Part shown: positions 9,982-23,000 of the stretch, piece by piece
Numbering within the stretch: position 1 is the first letter of the stretch
How the letters are laid out: each line of letters starts with the position of its first letter
Assembly: GCF_010183535.1 (NCBI RefSeq)
Contig: NC_071332.1
Location: 12,090,001 to 12,154,000, forward strand
Direction of reading: 5' to 3'
DNA length: 64,000 nucleotides
Source: Caenorhabditis remanei
Lineage: Eukaryota; Nematoda; Chromadorea; Rhabditida; Rhabditidae
Notes under the pieces: generated by a model
Database searches by the model: none
Seen by the model: the letters and a program-made list of their open reading frames with translations, nothing else
Told to the model about the DNA's origin: nothing
Program-made: the position numbers and the translations under genes

Positions 9982-11020
9982 AACTCCACTCTGTTTTCCA
10001 ATTTTCTTTTGTTCAGACTCGTTTTAAGTCAAAATGAAAGCTCAGAAGATTTAGTCAAATGCAAATAAAAGTGCAACAAAAAAGTATAAAATTGCACAAA
10101 ATAATTAAAATACATGAAAATTTGGGGATTTTGACAGGCAGTTTTGAAATCGACTAGAGTAATAAAAAGCACCACAGCCTTATATACAAAAAAGACGAGA
10201 AAAATTAGATGAAAAAGATAAAGAAATAGGAGAAAAATTGGTGAGAAAAATTAGAAATTGAAAAGTAAAAATATGAAAATGGGCAGCAAAATTTTCAAAT
10301 TCTTCTAGTCAAATTTCAATGAGATGGTGGGAAAGTAATCCTAAAAGGCAGCAATTTTTAGAATTTCGATTCTCGTTTCATGATTTGGAATTGATTTTAT
10401 CTAAATTCTGATAGGGCAGCAATCTATCAGAACTATTGATTCCAAAGTTTTCAACCAAAATTTTCCAAAATTAATTTTCAAAAATTTACTAAAATCTAGT
10501 CACTACATGTAGTTGGGAGGGAGGAGTAAAGCGTTTTAAATCAGAGAAATTGAGCGAAATCGGCGGCAAAATCAAATTTTGAGAAAACAAAAAAGACTAC
10601 TTGAATTAGAAAAAAGAATTGAACAAATTGGAGAAGGCACTTAGAAAAAAACTACTCGTTTCCATTGTATCGATTGATTTATTGTGTTATCAATGAATTG
10701 ATTGATGACGTGGCACGTATTTAAATTGAGAAGATATGAGCAGTCTAGCGACCTGAAAACGAGGAATTATTGTCAAGGGAAGGTGGGGTTAGAGGGAAAA
10801 TAGGAGGTTTAGACAAGCTGGCGATGGGGTAATTTGCAAGCGGATCGTTTGAAGAGACAGATTTTGAGCGTGCTTGGAGAAAATAGTATTTGAAGAAGTG
10901 GAATGAATAATAGTGAGAGCCATGCGCTTTCTTTAAATTTTAGATGTTTTGAATTTTGGTTTTTGGTTTTCAGCAAGGTTTCAGCAGTTCGTCTTTTCTC
11001 CTTTTTCTGTTTGGAGAAAT
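9982..11020. other. convergent 3' region between srj and ketn-1
   Basis: Tail-to-tail spacer, strongly A/G-rich on the + strand. It holds the srj AATAAA at 10064-10069 and, for ketn-1 on the - strand, an AATAAA (TTTATT at 10678-10683). No coding signal is seen. Confidence 0.6.
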
Positions 11021-14000
11021 CTACGCACTGAGTGTGAGCTTGGCTTGTGACGTGGCGGCTCCCTTGTCGTTTCGAATGACGATTTGGTATTCGCCGGCAC
11101 TGTCCGGAGTGACACGAGCCAACTCGAGGATGGCACGTTTGCCGTCACGTGAGATCTGGAAAAATGTTTAGCGTTAGGAAGGGAATGACGGTGTTTCTGC
11201 GTGTTCATTTACCTTCACGTTATTTGAAGCAGTAATTGGTTTTCCCTTGAATTGCCAAATAACACTTGGTTCTGGATTTCCATCAACTTCGGCACTGAAC
11301 TTTACAGTATGTCCTTGTCTTGCAGAGATGTCAGAAAGTTTCGCCAAGAAGTGTGGGGCATCTGCTGCAGCCTTATCGGTCGATTGATAAGCAGCAGATC
11401 CGCCACGAGAGATCGTCGACTTGGCGATTCTTCCAGATCGTGCTGAAAAGATTATAAGCGTGGGGTGTTAGCAAGAGATTTGATAAGCGATGGGAGTAAA
11501 TGGTTTGAAAGCTATTTGAAAGCAAAGCTGTGGAATATATGAAATTTGCTTCAAGAATCTTGGGGGTCAGAATTTTGAAGCTAATGAAAACAAGAAAAAC
11601 TTACGAGTCAAAACCAAGTTAGCAACCGACGAAGCCTTTCCAGCTGGATTACTAGCCTCCACCTTGTACTCAGCAACATCTTCGTTTCTAGCAGCAGATA
11701 TCCTGAGGATAGCTTCTCCCTTGGATTGTGAAATTTCATAACCATCGGAGTGTTTCACTGGCTCATTATTTCTGTACCACCGGATCGTTGGTTCTGGGAA
11801 TCCTGAGAACTTTGCACTGAATTGAGCACCCTTTCCTTCATCAACAACAATTGGTTGAATCTGGGAAGTGAATCTTGGAGCCTCGTATCTTGGTCCCTCC
11901 TCCGCACCTTTTCCAGTTTTCTGGAGGTTCACATTGAGACGAGCCTTGCATCTAGCTTCTCCTGCTCCATTCTTCGCAACAATCTCGTAGATTCCAGCAT
12001 CAGTTGGAAGAATACTAGCAAACTTGAGTTTGTAGGCACCTCCTTCTTCAACAACTTGGAATCTGTCATCATTTGGAAGTGGTTGTCCATCCTTGAACCA
12101 TTGGATTGTTGGCTTTGGTTCTCCTCCAATCTGGCATGAGAACTCTGCTGGTCCATTCTGTTGGATGCGGAGATCGTTGAGACGGGCCGTGAAATCTGGC
12201 GCCTTTCCTGTCGTGGATGGTGGAGCGACAGTGAGATTCGCTAGAGATTCAACGGTTCCCGCGGCGTTTTCAAGCCGGACAGAGTATTCTCCGGCGTGAG
12301 AGTTTTCGAGGCGACCGATATGAAGACTGGAGTTAGTTGGTGTGGTTGTGATCTGAAAATTTTGAAAATGTTTGGTTGCTACTGTTCAATCAAAACAAAA
12401 AGCTCTAAAATTCCAACTCACCTGGGATCTGAATGTGCTCTTAATCTCTTTTCCGTCCTTGAACCAGGTGACCTTGACTGGAGCAGCTCCGGCAAACTCG
12501 ATGGTAAACTTGGCAGCCTTTCCGAGCTCGCCTTGGAGTGGTTTCAACTGTTGAGAAATTGTTGGTGGAGCTTGTTTGGATTGACCGATCTTGGTTGGTT
12601 GCGGCTAAAAACACTTTTGTATTGAAATGCTTGAAAAGTTTAAAAGAAATATGATTATGAGAATCTAGTGCTAACGATGATAACATTCAAGAAGAACAAT
12701 CTTAATCATCAAAATAACACTCATGACTGTAGTGATACATTCCAGAAAACCGACAGATTTTGGAGACAAAAAGTTTCAAAAATAAAACATGCCAACCCTT
12801 ATCATATGAAATCCAATAACTCGTTCTCTTCTCGGACTCCTCGGGCTATACTCGAGCCTTTGTACTTGTGAGAATGAGTCGGCAGTCTCGACGGATAAAT
12901 AAACCTGAACAAGAGAATAGAAATATCACAACAAGACAGAAAACAACAAGACACAAACATCAGAAGATGAAGATTCCTTGTGTTCCCGATAGGCTTGATA
13001 GGTGACTCGTCCTTGATTAGAAGCAAAGGACGATGTGTATTCAGATGATGAAGTTTCATGCGAATGAGACTCTTTGATATCAAGATTCTTGGAAATACTC
13101 TGCAAGAAACATTCCAAAATTCAACATACAGATGTTAATATCAGAGCAAGCCAAACGAAAAGAAGACAGGTTAATAGAAGTTATCGAAACAGTACCTTGT
13201 TGCTGATTCTGGTCTCCTCAATGACTGGTTTGACGACAGCTGGAGTCTCCTTGAGATCCTTTTCTCTATCAACAGTGAAGTGATCTCCCTTGAGTCCGGT
13301 CTTTGGAAGTTGTTGAGTCTGAAATGGGGGGACGATGCATATAGTGAAGGGGTATGTGGAAGGATCGGTGGGAATGTGCACTAGCTTAAGCGATGAGAGG
13401 GTCACACGAAGACGTCTTTTTGTTATCTTCGTGGACCCAGTTCAAATGAAAAATGCTTTCACTTACCTTCAACTGTACTGTATCTTTATGCACAACTGGT
13501 TCCTCCTTCGGCTGTTCTGGTTTCTGTTGGATCTCCTTGATCTTTGCCTTCTCAGTCTTCAGTTTCACTCGTTCTCCAGCCTCAAGATCCTTTCCACGAG
13601 TTGGTTTGGCAGTCTTCAGCTTGACTTGATCTCTAGCTGGAACATCAAGCTCTGGTGGTGGAGTTGGAAGTTTCTTGAATCGACCCTCATCAGCTCCTGG
13701 CAATTTGGATGCTCCTTCTTGACCGGCCCAATCTGGTCTCTCCCAGTATTCGACTTCCTTCTGTTCCTTGTCTGGTAAAGCCTTGAGATTGACTCTCTCC
13801 ATCTCTTCTACTGGTGGTTGATATTTCTCCACCTTTCCAGCCTTGAGGTTCACCGCCTCCAACTCCATTCCCTTGAATTGTGGCTTCTGAAGTTCCACAT
13901 ACGAGAGTTTGTTATAGAATTGATCGTCACGTGGACGAGTGAACTTCTGGATGAGTTCTTGAGACTCGAGTGGCTCAATTGGACTTTGAGCTCTCTCCAC

Positions 14001-17000
14001 ATGCATAAGCTTCTGAGCATCTGGCTTTGGAGCTGCTTCGAATGCAGGTCCAAGAGATCCAAGAGTGTCTCGTTGCCATTGCAATTCTCTTTCTCTGAGC
14101 TCTTCAGATGTTTTGAAGTTAGCTGGGCGGAGCTTGGCTTGTCTGAAGTCATCGTTCTGGAAGATGTCCAATGTAGCAGATGAGATTGTCTCTCCTTCAG
14201 TATTTCTTGCAATAGCGACAACTTCTCCAGCATCAGAAATTCTGGATTTGCTAACGGTAAGATAGTGAAGACCGTCGAAGTTGAGCTTAAAACGATGTCC
14301 GTGAAGACATTGGTTTCCATTGATGAACCAGGTAACCTTTGGTCTTGGATATCCAGTAACAGCACATTCGAATCTTGCTGGTTGATTTTCGGTGACTTGG
14401 AGATTTCTGACTGGAATAGTGAACTGCGGTGGCTGCTTCTGCTTTGGCTGAGCTGGTCCTCCTTGTTCACTCCAGTAGATGTTCGCATTATCCTTCTTCA
14501 CATTGCTCACTCTCAATCCTTGTGGCATCTGGCTGTCAGTGATGACATGAGAAGCTCCTTGGCATGCCAACTTGGCACTGATCATTGCTTGACCGTGACG
14601 GTTGGTGGCAACACAATGATACTCTCCAGTGTCATCTGGAAGAGCATACAAGAGATCAAGACAAGCGAATCCAAAATCAAGAGTTGATCTGAAACGGTGT
14701 CCGAGAAGAACTGGTTTCTTGTCCTTGAACCATTCAACCTTGAGGTATGGATCGTTGATTGGCGCCACTTGAGTTTCGAAGCGGCAGAATTCTCCTTCAA
14801 GAACTCCAATGTTCTGGAGTTGAGTACGGAATTCTGGAGCACGTTTGTCACTCTCATTGTAGATGTCATTGGAGGTAAGTTGAAGTTTGGCCTGGGAGTG
14901 TTGTTTGAAGTGAGATTCAAGGGAATCTTGTTGGTTTCCGTGAGTCTGAGAGGTGTAATCCAATGATGGTCTTGGAAGAACAGTGATCTTAGTCTTGCTT
15001 CTAGCCTCTCCCTTGTCGTTAATAACAACCAATTCGTAGTCTCCGTTGTCTTCTGGATAAGCATACAAGATATCCAAACTGACGAATCCGAATTCGAAAG
15101 TTGGCTTGAATCTGGAAGCTTCTGGAAGTGGAGCTCCGTTTCTGAGCCATTCGACACGAAGACGTGGGTCGTTGATTGGAGTGACACGGCATTCAAGATG
15201 AATAGAATCTCCTTCCAAAATGTTGTCAACACTTTCAACCAACTTTTGCACAACTTGCGGAGCATCGATTTGGGTGGCTGATTCAACAGCAACAGTTCCG
15301 GTCGAGGTGGCGGATCCCTTGGCATTAGTTGCAATGCACTTGTACTCTCCGGCATCAGCGGCAATAAGATGCTTGATAAGAAGAGTGGCAACTCCAAATT
15401 CATTAGTGCAAGAGATACGGTTAGAGTATGGAATTGGATGTCCATTATGTTCCCATTGAACTCTGAGAGTTGGGTCTCCAATTGGTTCCAAGACACAAAC
15501 GAATGCAGTTGCATCGGCCTCATTGAGTTGTCCCAAATCAGTAAGATCTTGAGAGAATGATGGTGCTGGATAGTCAACTGCTGGGAGGTTGAGATCCTCC
15601 TTTGGTCTATGAATCCAGTCTTCCAACTCCGTGATGCGTTCCTTTCGTTGAGCAGGACTCTGCCATTCGTAGGAAACGCCTCCACCTCCGACGACCTTGA
15701 TTTCGGTAGAAACCTCATCTGATCCATGTTGGTTCGTAGCACGACAAGTCCAAGTTCCACTGTCTTGTGGCTCGGCTGGAGTGAGTTGAAGAACAACAAA
15801 TCCGAAATCGTGAATGACTTTCATTCTGTTTGTATGGTTCACTGGTTGTCCATTATGGAACCATTCAATTTTCAATCTTGGATCGGCCACTGGGGTGACT
15901 TGGCATTCAAGATGAGCTTGTTGTCCTTCTTGAAGCTCTGGTGGACCAGCAAGAGCAGAAGTGAACTTTGGTGGTCCATGATCGGCATCTGGAGCATCTT
16001 CACGAGCTGGTCTTGGTGCTTCGATCTCAGCGATTCTTCTTCCAGCATTAGCCATACGTTCAGGAAGTTGAGTGGCACTGATAATTCCTTCTTTTGGTGT
16101 ACATGTGAGCTTGGTTGATGTAACGGCTTCTCCGATACGATTGACGGCACGGCAAGTGTATTCTCCATTGTCTTCTGGGTAAGTTGGGCTGATCTCGAGA
16201 ACAACATATCCGAAACTGTTAATGGTCTTAATACGACTTCCGTTCTTGAGTGGACGTCCATCATGATACCATTGAACTTGAAGTTGGTTGTCATTGACAG
16301 GTTCATATCTTGCAGTGAAGTGAGCACGTCCTCCTTCCTCGGTCTCAACTGGAGCAGAAAGTGGCTCAATGAACACTGGAGTAGCCTCCTTGAGTTCTTG
16401 TTCAACTTCTTCTGGACGTCTTCTCAAGTTATCCTCCAGAATTTCTACAGCCTTGGCCTTTTGTTCGTTTTGTGGTTGAAGAATGAGTCCAGAGCTTTCA
16501 GCGACTTGGAAGGATGTTGAGGTAGAAGCATCTCCATTACGGTTTGAAACTCTGAAAGTGTATTCTCCACCGTCGTGTCTCAAAAGATGCAAGATATCCA
16601 AAACAGCAAATCCAAAGTCGTGAACCATCTTGTATCTGTTGGAATGGAAGATTGGTTGGCCATCCTTGAGCCATTCCACCTTGATTGATGGATCGGCAAC
16701 TGGCGTGAATTGAGTTTGGAGATGGGCACTTCCTCCCTCTTCCAAAGCTCCTTGAACTTGCAATGCGTTGACAATGACTGGAGATTCGAACTCTTGGTCT
16801 GGACGTTCTTCTGGAGCTGGTTTTCCTGCTTCGATTTGACGGATTCTATCCAAAGATTGTGGTTGAAGGGAATCGTGAAGAATGACTTCCTTTCCTTGAA
16901 CTCCGAGAGTGGTAGTCGAGACAGCTTCTCCAGCTGCATTCTTAGCAACACACTTCCATTCTCCGGAATCTCTTGGCTCAGTTTGAGCAATATCCATAAT

Positions 17001-20000
17001 AACCCATCCGAAGTCGTTGATCATCTTGACACGAGAAGAAGCAGACATTGGTTGTCCGTTCAAGAACCAATTGATAGTGAGAGTTGGATCATCAACTGGT
17101 TCAACTGTTGCCTCAAAGTGAGCTGGTTGAGTCTCAACCAAGTCTCCTGGACTGGAGAGTTGTTGAATGAAACGTGGTGGTCCCTTTGGTTCTGGATCAG
17201 CTTCCTCGAGTTTTGGCTTTGGAGCCTCGATCTCTTGGATTCTCTTCCAGCTTTCTTGGTGTTGAACGTCTCCAAGAATTGCATCTTTTCCATGGCACTT
17301 GAGAGTAGCAGATGACACAGCTTCTCCCTCTGGATTCCAGATGCGAAGTTGATAGACTCCCTCGTCTTCCGGATAGGTATAAGCAATGTCGAGAGTGCAG
17401 ATTCCAAAGTCTTGTTGGATGGCATACTTGGATCCGTGGGCAAGTGGAACACCATTGCGGATCCATTGTACCTGAAAAAGAAAACATAATTCCTCATATT
17501 CTCTAGCTTGCAATGATATTTATGAATACTTACTTGAAGTCTGGGATCGTTGACTGGAACAATGAGTGCTTCGAAGTGGACATGATCTCCTTCATTACAC
17601 TCCTTATCATCGATTTGAGTGGTGATTGCTGGATGATCGTAAACTGGAGCTGGTGCATCTGGCTCCGCCTCCTTTGGTGCTTCAAGAATTTGGATTCTCT
17701 TCCATGATTCTTCATGACGAGTTGCTCCAATGATTGGTCCAGTACCAGCAACACGAATGGAAGCAGTTGAGACTGCTTCTCCTTCGCTGTTGGAAATGGT
17801 AAGAGTGTAGACTCCATTGTGGTCCTCATTGACAGACGAGATATCCAAAGTAGCCCATCCGAGTTCATGCTTGGTTTGAACCAATTGAGAAGCTCCGAGT
17901 GGCTGTCCGTTCTTCTGCCAAACAGCCTTGAGCTCTGAGTCTCTAGCTGGTTGGAATGTAGCTTCCAAGTGAAGTGGAACTCCTTCTGGAACATTCTCGG
18001 CAGACTCGAGTTGAGTGAGGAATTGGGGTTTCTCTTTCTGGATGACCTCCTCGATCTCTTCAACAATCTTTGGAGCTTCGAGTTCTTGGATACGTTCCCA
18101 TGAGACTGGATGCTGAGAATCATACAAAATCTTCTCATACCCAGCAGTGGTGACCGTCGCAGAAGTGGAAGCTTCTCCATGTATATTCCAAGCACGGCAA
18201 GTGTAGACTCCAGAATCATTTGGAAGTACGTGAACGATGGTGAGAATGGCATTTCCAAATTCAAGTTCTTGACGGAAACGGTTGGCATTTCTGAGTGGAG
18301 TTCCGTTGAGAAGCCATTCAATTTGAAGAGTTGGATCTCCTGATGGCTCGACGAGTCCGTGGAGAGTGACTGTTTGTCCTTCTCCAACATTCTCGTAGTT
18401 CTCGAATCCTTGTACCCATTGTGGTTTGTCGAATTCTCTTTCTGGAGCATCAAGCCTAGCATACTTGTCAATAGCCTCAAGCTCTTGAATCTTTTGAAGA
18501 GAAGCTGGATGAGAAGTGTCCAAAAGAAGTCCTTCGGATCCCTGAACTCCGACATTGGCAGAAGTGACAGCGTTTCCACTCTCATTCCATGCCTTGCAAG
18601 AGTAAACTCCGGTGTGTCTAGCATAAACTGGAGCAATTCTTAGTGAAACACACCCGAAGTCATTGCTGGTTGAAATCCAGTTAGACTCCATGAGTGGTTG
18701 ATCATTGAAGAACCATTGGACGCGAAGATTTGGATCATTGACTGGAACAAGACGAGCTTCGAGAAGAGCAACTGATCCTTCTGGAAGATCTCCAACAGAT
18801 TGAAGTGGTTGAATGAAGCTTGGCTTCTCGTAAACTGGTCCTTCCGGTTCGGCTCCTGGAGCTCTTGGTGCTTCAATCTCTTGAATTCTCTGCCATGATT
18901 GAGCGTGTTGGGTGTCTCCAAGAATTGCGGCTCTGCTGGTGCAGGACAGATTTCCAGAAGTACGATCTTCTCCTTCTGAGTTCTTAACGACAACAGAGTA
19001 TTCTCCATTATCTTCACCAAGAGTGTATTGAAGATCGAGAGAAACCAATCCGAAGTCGTTGCGAAGGATTCTGCGTGAAGAAGCGGACAATGGATTTCCA
19101 TTGAGATACCATTGAACTGATGTCTTTGGATCCGAGAATGGAATGAATTGAGCTTCGAAATGAGATGGTTGACCTTCAACGACTCCTTCCAAACTGTGAA
19201 GTTGAGTGACGAACTTTGGTGGTCCGTGTTTGACATCTGGTGCCTCCTCTCCTGGAGCTCTTGGGGCTTCGATAAGTTGGATCTTCTGCCATGATTGCTC
19301 ATGCTGAGTGTCTCCAATGATCGAAGCATTTCCACAAACTGTGAGTTGAGCTTGAACTTCAGCTTCTCCCTTGGCGTTGCTGGCTTTGACAGAGTAGACT
19401 CCACTGTCTTCTGGAACAGTGTGGCCGATGTCCAAAGAGATGTATCCAAAGTCGGTTGTCAACTTGAATCTGTTGGAGTTTCTCAGTGGTTGTCCATCCT
19501 TGTACCATTGGATTCTCAGATTTGGATCAGTTTGTGGAGTGACCTTGGTCTGGAAGTGAGCTGGTTGGAACTCAATTCTTTCAAGACTCTCGAGTGGCTC
19601 GATGAATTGTGGAGCATCATGATCAGCATCTGGTTGTTCCGGAGCTGCGGCTCTTGGAGCTTCGAGAACTTGAATCTTCTGCCAGCTTTCTGGATGTTGG
19701 GTATCAGTGTAAATGGTTCCACGTGGCAAAACAGTGAAGTTGGCGACAGTTTGAGCTTCTCCGAGGGAGTTTCTGGCAACACAAGCCCAGTCTCCAGTGT
19801 CTTGAGCGAAAGCGTAAAGAATGTCAAGAGCAACATATCCGAAATCGTGACGAGTACGGAAACGATGACCGTTGGCAAGTGGTTGTCCATTGTGATACCA
19901 TTGAACAGTGAGCTGGTTGTCGTTGGTTGGCTCCACCTGGCACTCCAAATGAATTGGAACTCCCTCTTGAAGTTCCCCGAGGGAAGAGTTCAATGGGGTC

Positions 20001-23000
20001 ACAAACTTCGGAGCAATCTTCTCTGGTTCAGCATCAACAGCCTCAAGCTTCTCACGATTCTCGATTTCTTGAACTCTCTTCCATGAGGCATCGTGCATGG
20101 TATCGAGGAGAAGAGACTTGGTGGCGGCGCACTTGACGTTGCATGACGTAGCAGCTTCTCCAAATGCGGAGACAGCTTTGCAGGTGTAAACACCAGAATC
20201 TTCTCCGTAAAGAGCCAAAATATCGAGATTGACGTAGTCGAAGTTTCTAGCTGGCATGAATCTTGAAGCTTCTGGAAGTGGTTGCCCGTTTCTTGTCCAT
20301 GTAACTCTCATGGTTGGATCGTTTACTGGAATCAAGCGGCACTCCAAACGAATCGATTGACCCTCTTGAGCATCATCCTTGTCAACGAGATTCTCGGTGA
20401 AAGTTGGTGGTTGGAAGGTGAGTTCTGGAGTTGGCTCACGTTCGTCAACACGGTTCTCAATTTCTTGAATCTTGACCCAGGATGATTCGTGATGCGTATC
20501 AAGATAGATGTTACGACGAGACTTGCACTCCAGGAAGATGTCAGTTGTAGCTTCTCCAATGAGATTGGTAGCCTTGCAAGTGTAGGTTCCAGTGTCTTCT
20601 GGATGGATATGAAGGAATTCAAGTCCGACATATCCGAAATCATGAATTGTACGAATTCTAGATCCGAACATGAGTGGTCTTCCATCATGGAACCATTCAA
20701 TCTTGAGACTTGGATCATTGATTGGTTGGACAACACAGTCCATGTGAACCGATTGTCCTTCCTTGAGTGGCTCAGTTGGTCCGGTGAGTTGTTGAGTGAA
20801 GACTGGTGGTTGAGCTGGTCCGTCGTCGTCCGATGGCTTAGCTGGTTGCAATTCTTCCATTTCACGGATACGACGAAGAGATTCTGGATGAGCTGTGTCG
20901 GACAGAATCGACTTGAGACGATCGACTTGGAACTCGCAAGATGTTTCGGCACGTCCAGCGGAATTATACACGACCAGGGTGTACTTTCCAGAGTCCTCGG
21001 CGATGATGTAGTCGATGTCAAGAGAGACAAATCCGAAGTCGTTGAGGACACGGTATCTGCTGGAGGCTTTGAGTGGATTTCCATTGAAGAGCCATTCGTA
21101 CTGAAAGAATTGAAATAATTTAGAAGGTTGAAACACATAAAATGTGAACCTTTGAAGTGAGTGTTGAAAAAAAAACTCACTCTCAAAGTATTATCATCAA
21201 TTGGTGTGACTTGAGCTTCCAAATGAAGGGTTTGTGACTCATGAACAGAATCAATAGTTGGTGGAAGAGCCTTTACGATCTTTGGCAGCTCCTTTTCTTT
21301 GTCTGGAAGTGGATCAGCACGTTGGATTGGAGCCTCAAGCTCGGCGATTCTTCCCAATGAATTTGGATGGAACGAATCTGTGAACTGAAAGAAAAAATAT
21401 TGAATGACTATGACGTTAACGAACAATTCCAATATGGTGTCAGTTTACACCAGAACACTCTGTGGCTGTGTAAATAACCAACACCAACAAAAATTTTCGC
21501 AACTACTCAAAAAAAAACCCACGTTTCCTCCAGTATGTCCACAATTGATGTCCACTGAAGATTGCGCTTCTCCAGCACGATTTCTGACGACCAAAGTGTA
21601 TGTTCCATTGTCTTCTGGATAGCAGTAGAGAATGTTCAATGCGATGTAACCAAAGTCTTGAGAAAGAACGAATCTGTGAGCCTTCATCAATGGCTGACCA
21701 TTGACAAGCCATTCGTACTGAAAATTTGAATATCAATATATATTTTCTGGAATTAATCTACTATAGTGGTTCCCGTTTTCATTTAAAGGCTTGATATTTA
21801 TGCTGCTAGATTAGTAGAAAAATTAAAGTTGCCAAAAGACTTTAGTCATCTCAAAAACCAATATTTGCTTTTTTCTGCTCATCGCGCCGTGTTTCTTTCT
21901 TTTGTTTAACCTCGAACGCTTGCCAAAGAGGAAGTTATTGACCACACCCAGTCAAACTTCTTTATCAGAATTATGGAAAGTTAAAAAGACTTTTGAACTT
22001 TTAAACATGTTAAAAATGAAACTTACTGTCAAGGTGTTGTCATCGGTTGGTGTGACTTGAGCCTCGAGGTAGACATTATCTCCTTCCATACACTGGATGG
22101 CTGGTCCCAACTGCTTAACGAATGCTGGTGGCTGAAACAGTTGAAATATGAGTTATGTTTTTCGAAAAAATATCTGTTTCATGGATCAAATCAAGTCTTT
22201 TACGTACCTGTTGTGGAAGATCTGGAACCTCTTGTGGTGGTGGCTTCGGTGCTTCGATCTCTTGGATTCTGGCATAACTTCTTGGATGTTGAACAGCTCC
22301 GAGGATGGCGTCTTTTGCTGAATTTGATAGATTTAGTAAGCCCATTCCACTATTTGGTCGTTTCGCTGTTGGTGATTTTGTCGCAGTTGTTTTCAATATA
22401 TGTCCCATTCCACTCAAACTAGATGAACTTGTTGGGACTGTGGGTTTAGGACCATAATTAACCCCGAAAACATATTTATTATTGGAGTTCATGGAAGACT
22501 GTTTCTAATAGTAGTAGTAGTAGAGGGGGAGAAAACAGTGCGAATGAGAAGAAAAAGAAGGATGAAGAAAGAAGGCATTGGGTTACGCATTGCGGGCGGT
22601 AGGAATCAAATAAGCTTTAAGTTCAACATAGTTTTACGGAGGGCTAGGTGCACTTGCTTCAGTGCTCCTGTAAGGGAAAAAGAGAAGATGATCAAGAGCG
22701 TAGGTGGATAGGAGGGAATCAAGTTTTTTGAAAAGCATTGATAAACCATGTCTTTAACAAAATGATAGAAGTGTATGCTGTCTGGAGCGCGACGACATAG
22801 CAAGTTGAATGTTTCAAAATAAAGAAAACACTTACGTGCACATCGAATCGTGGCAACAGTTTCAGCCTGTCCAAGAGAGTTCTCGGCACGACAAGTGTAG
22901 GTTCCAGCGTCTTGGGCGTAGAATCCAAGAATATCGAGAGACACAAATCCGAAATCGTAGAAAGTGCGGAAACGATGTCCATGTGGAATCGGTTGTCCAT

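Noticed and set aside
13818..20136. Many long frames on both strands across the kettin Ig exons
   Set aside because: Shadows of the highly coding-biased ketn-1 exons; none keeps recognisable domains.
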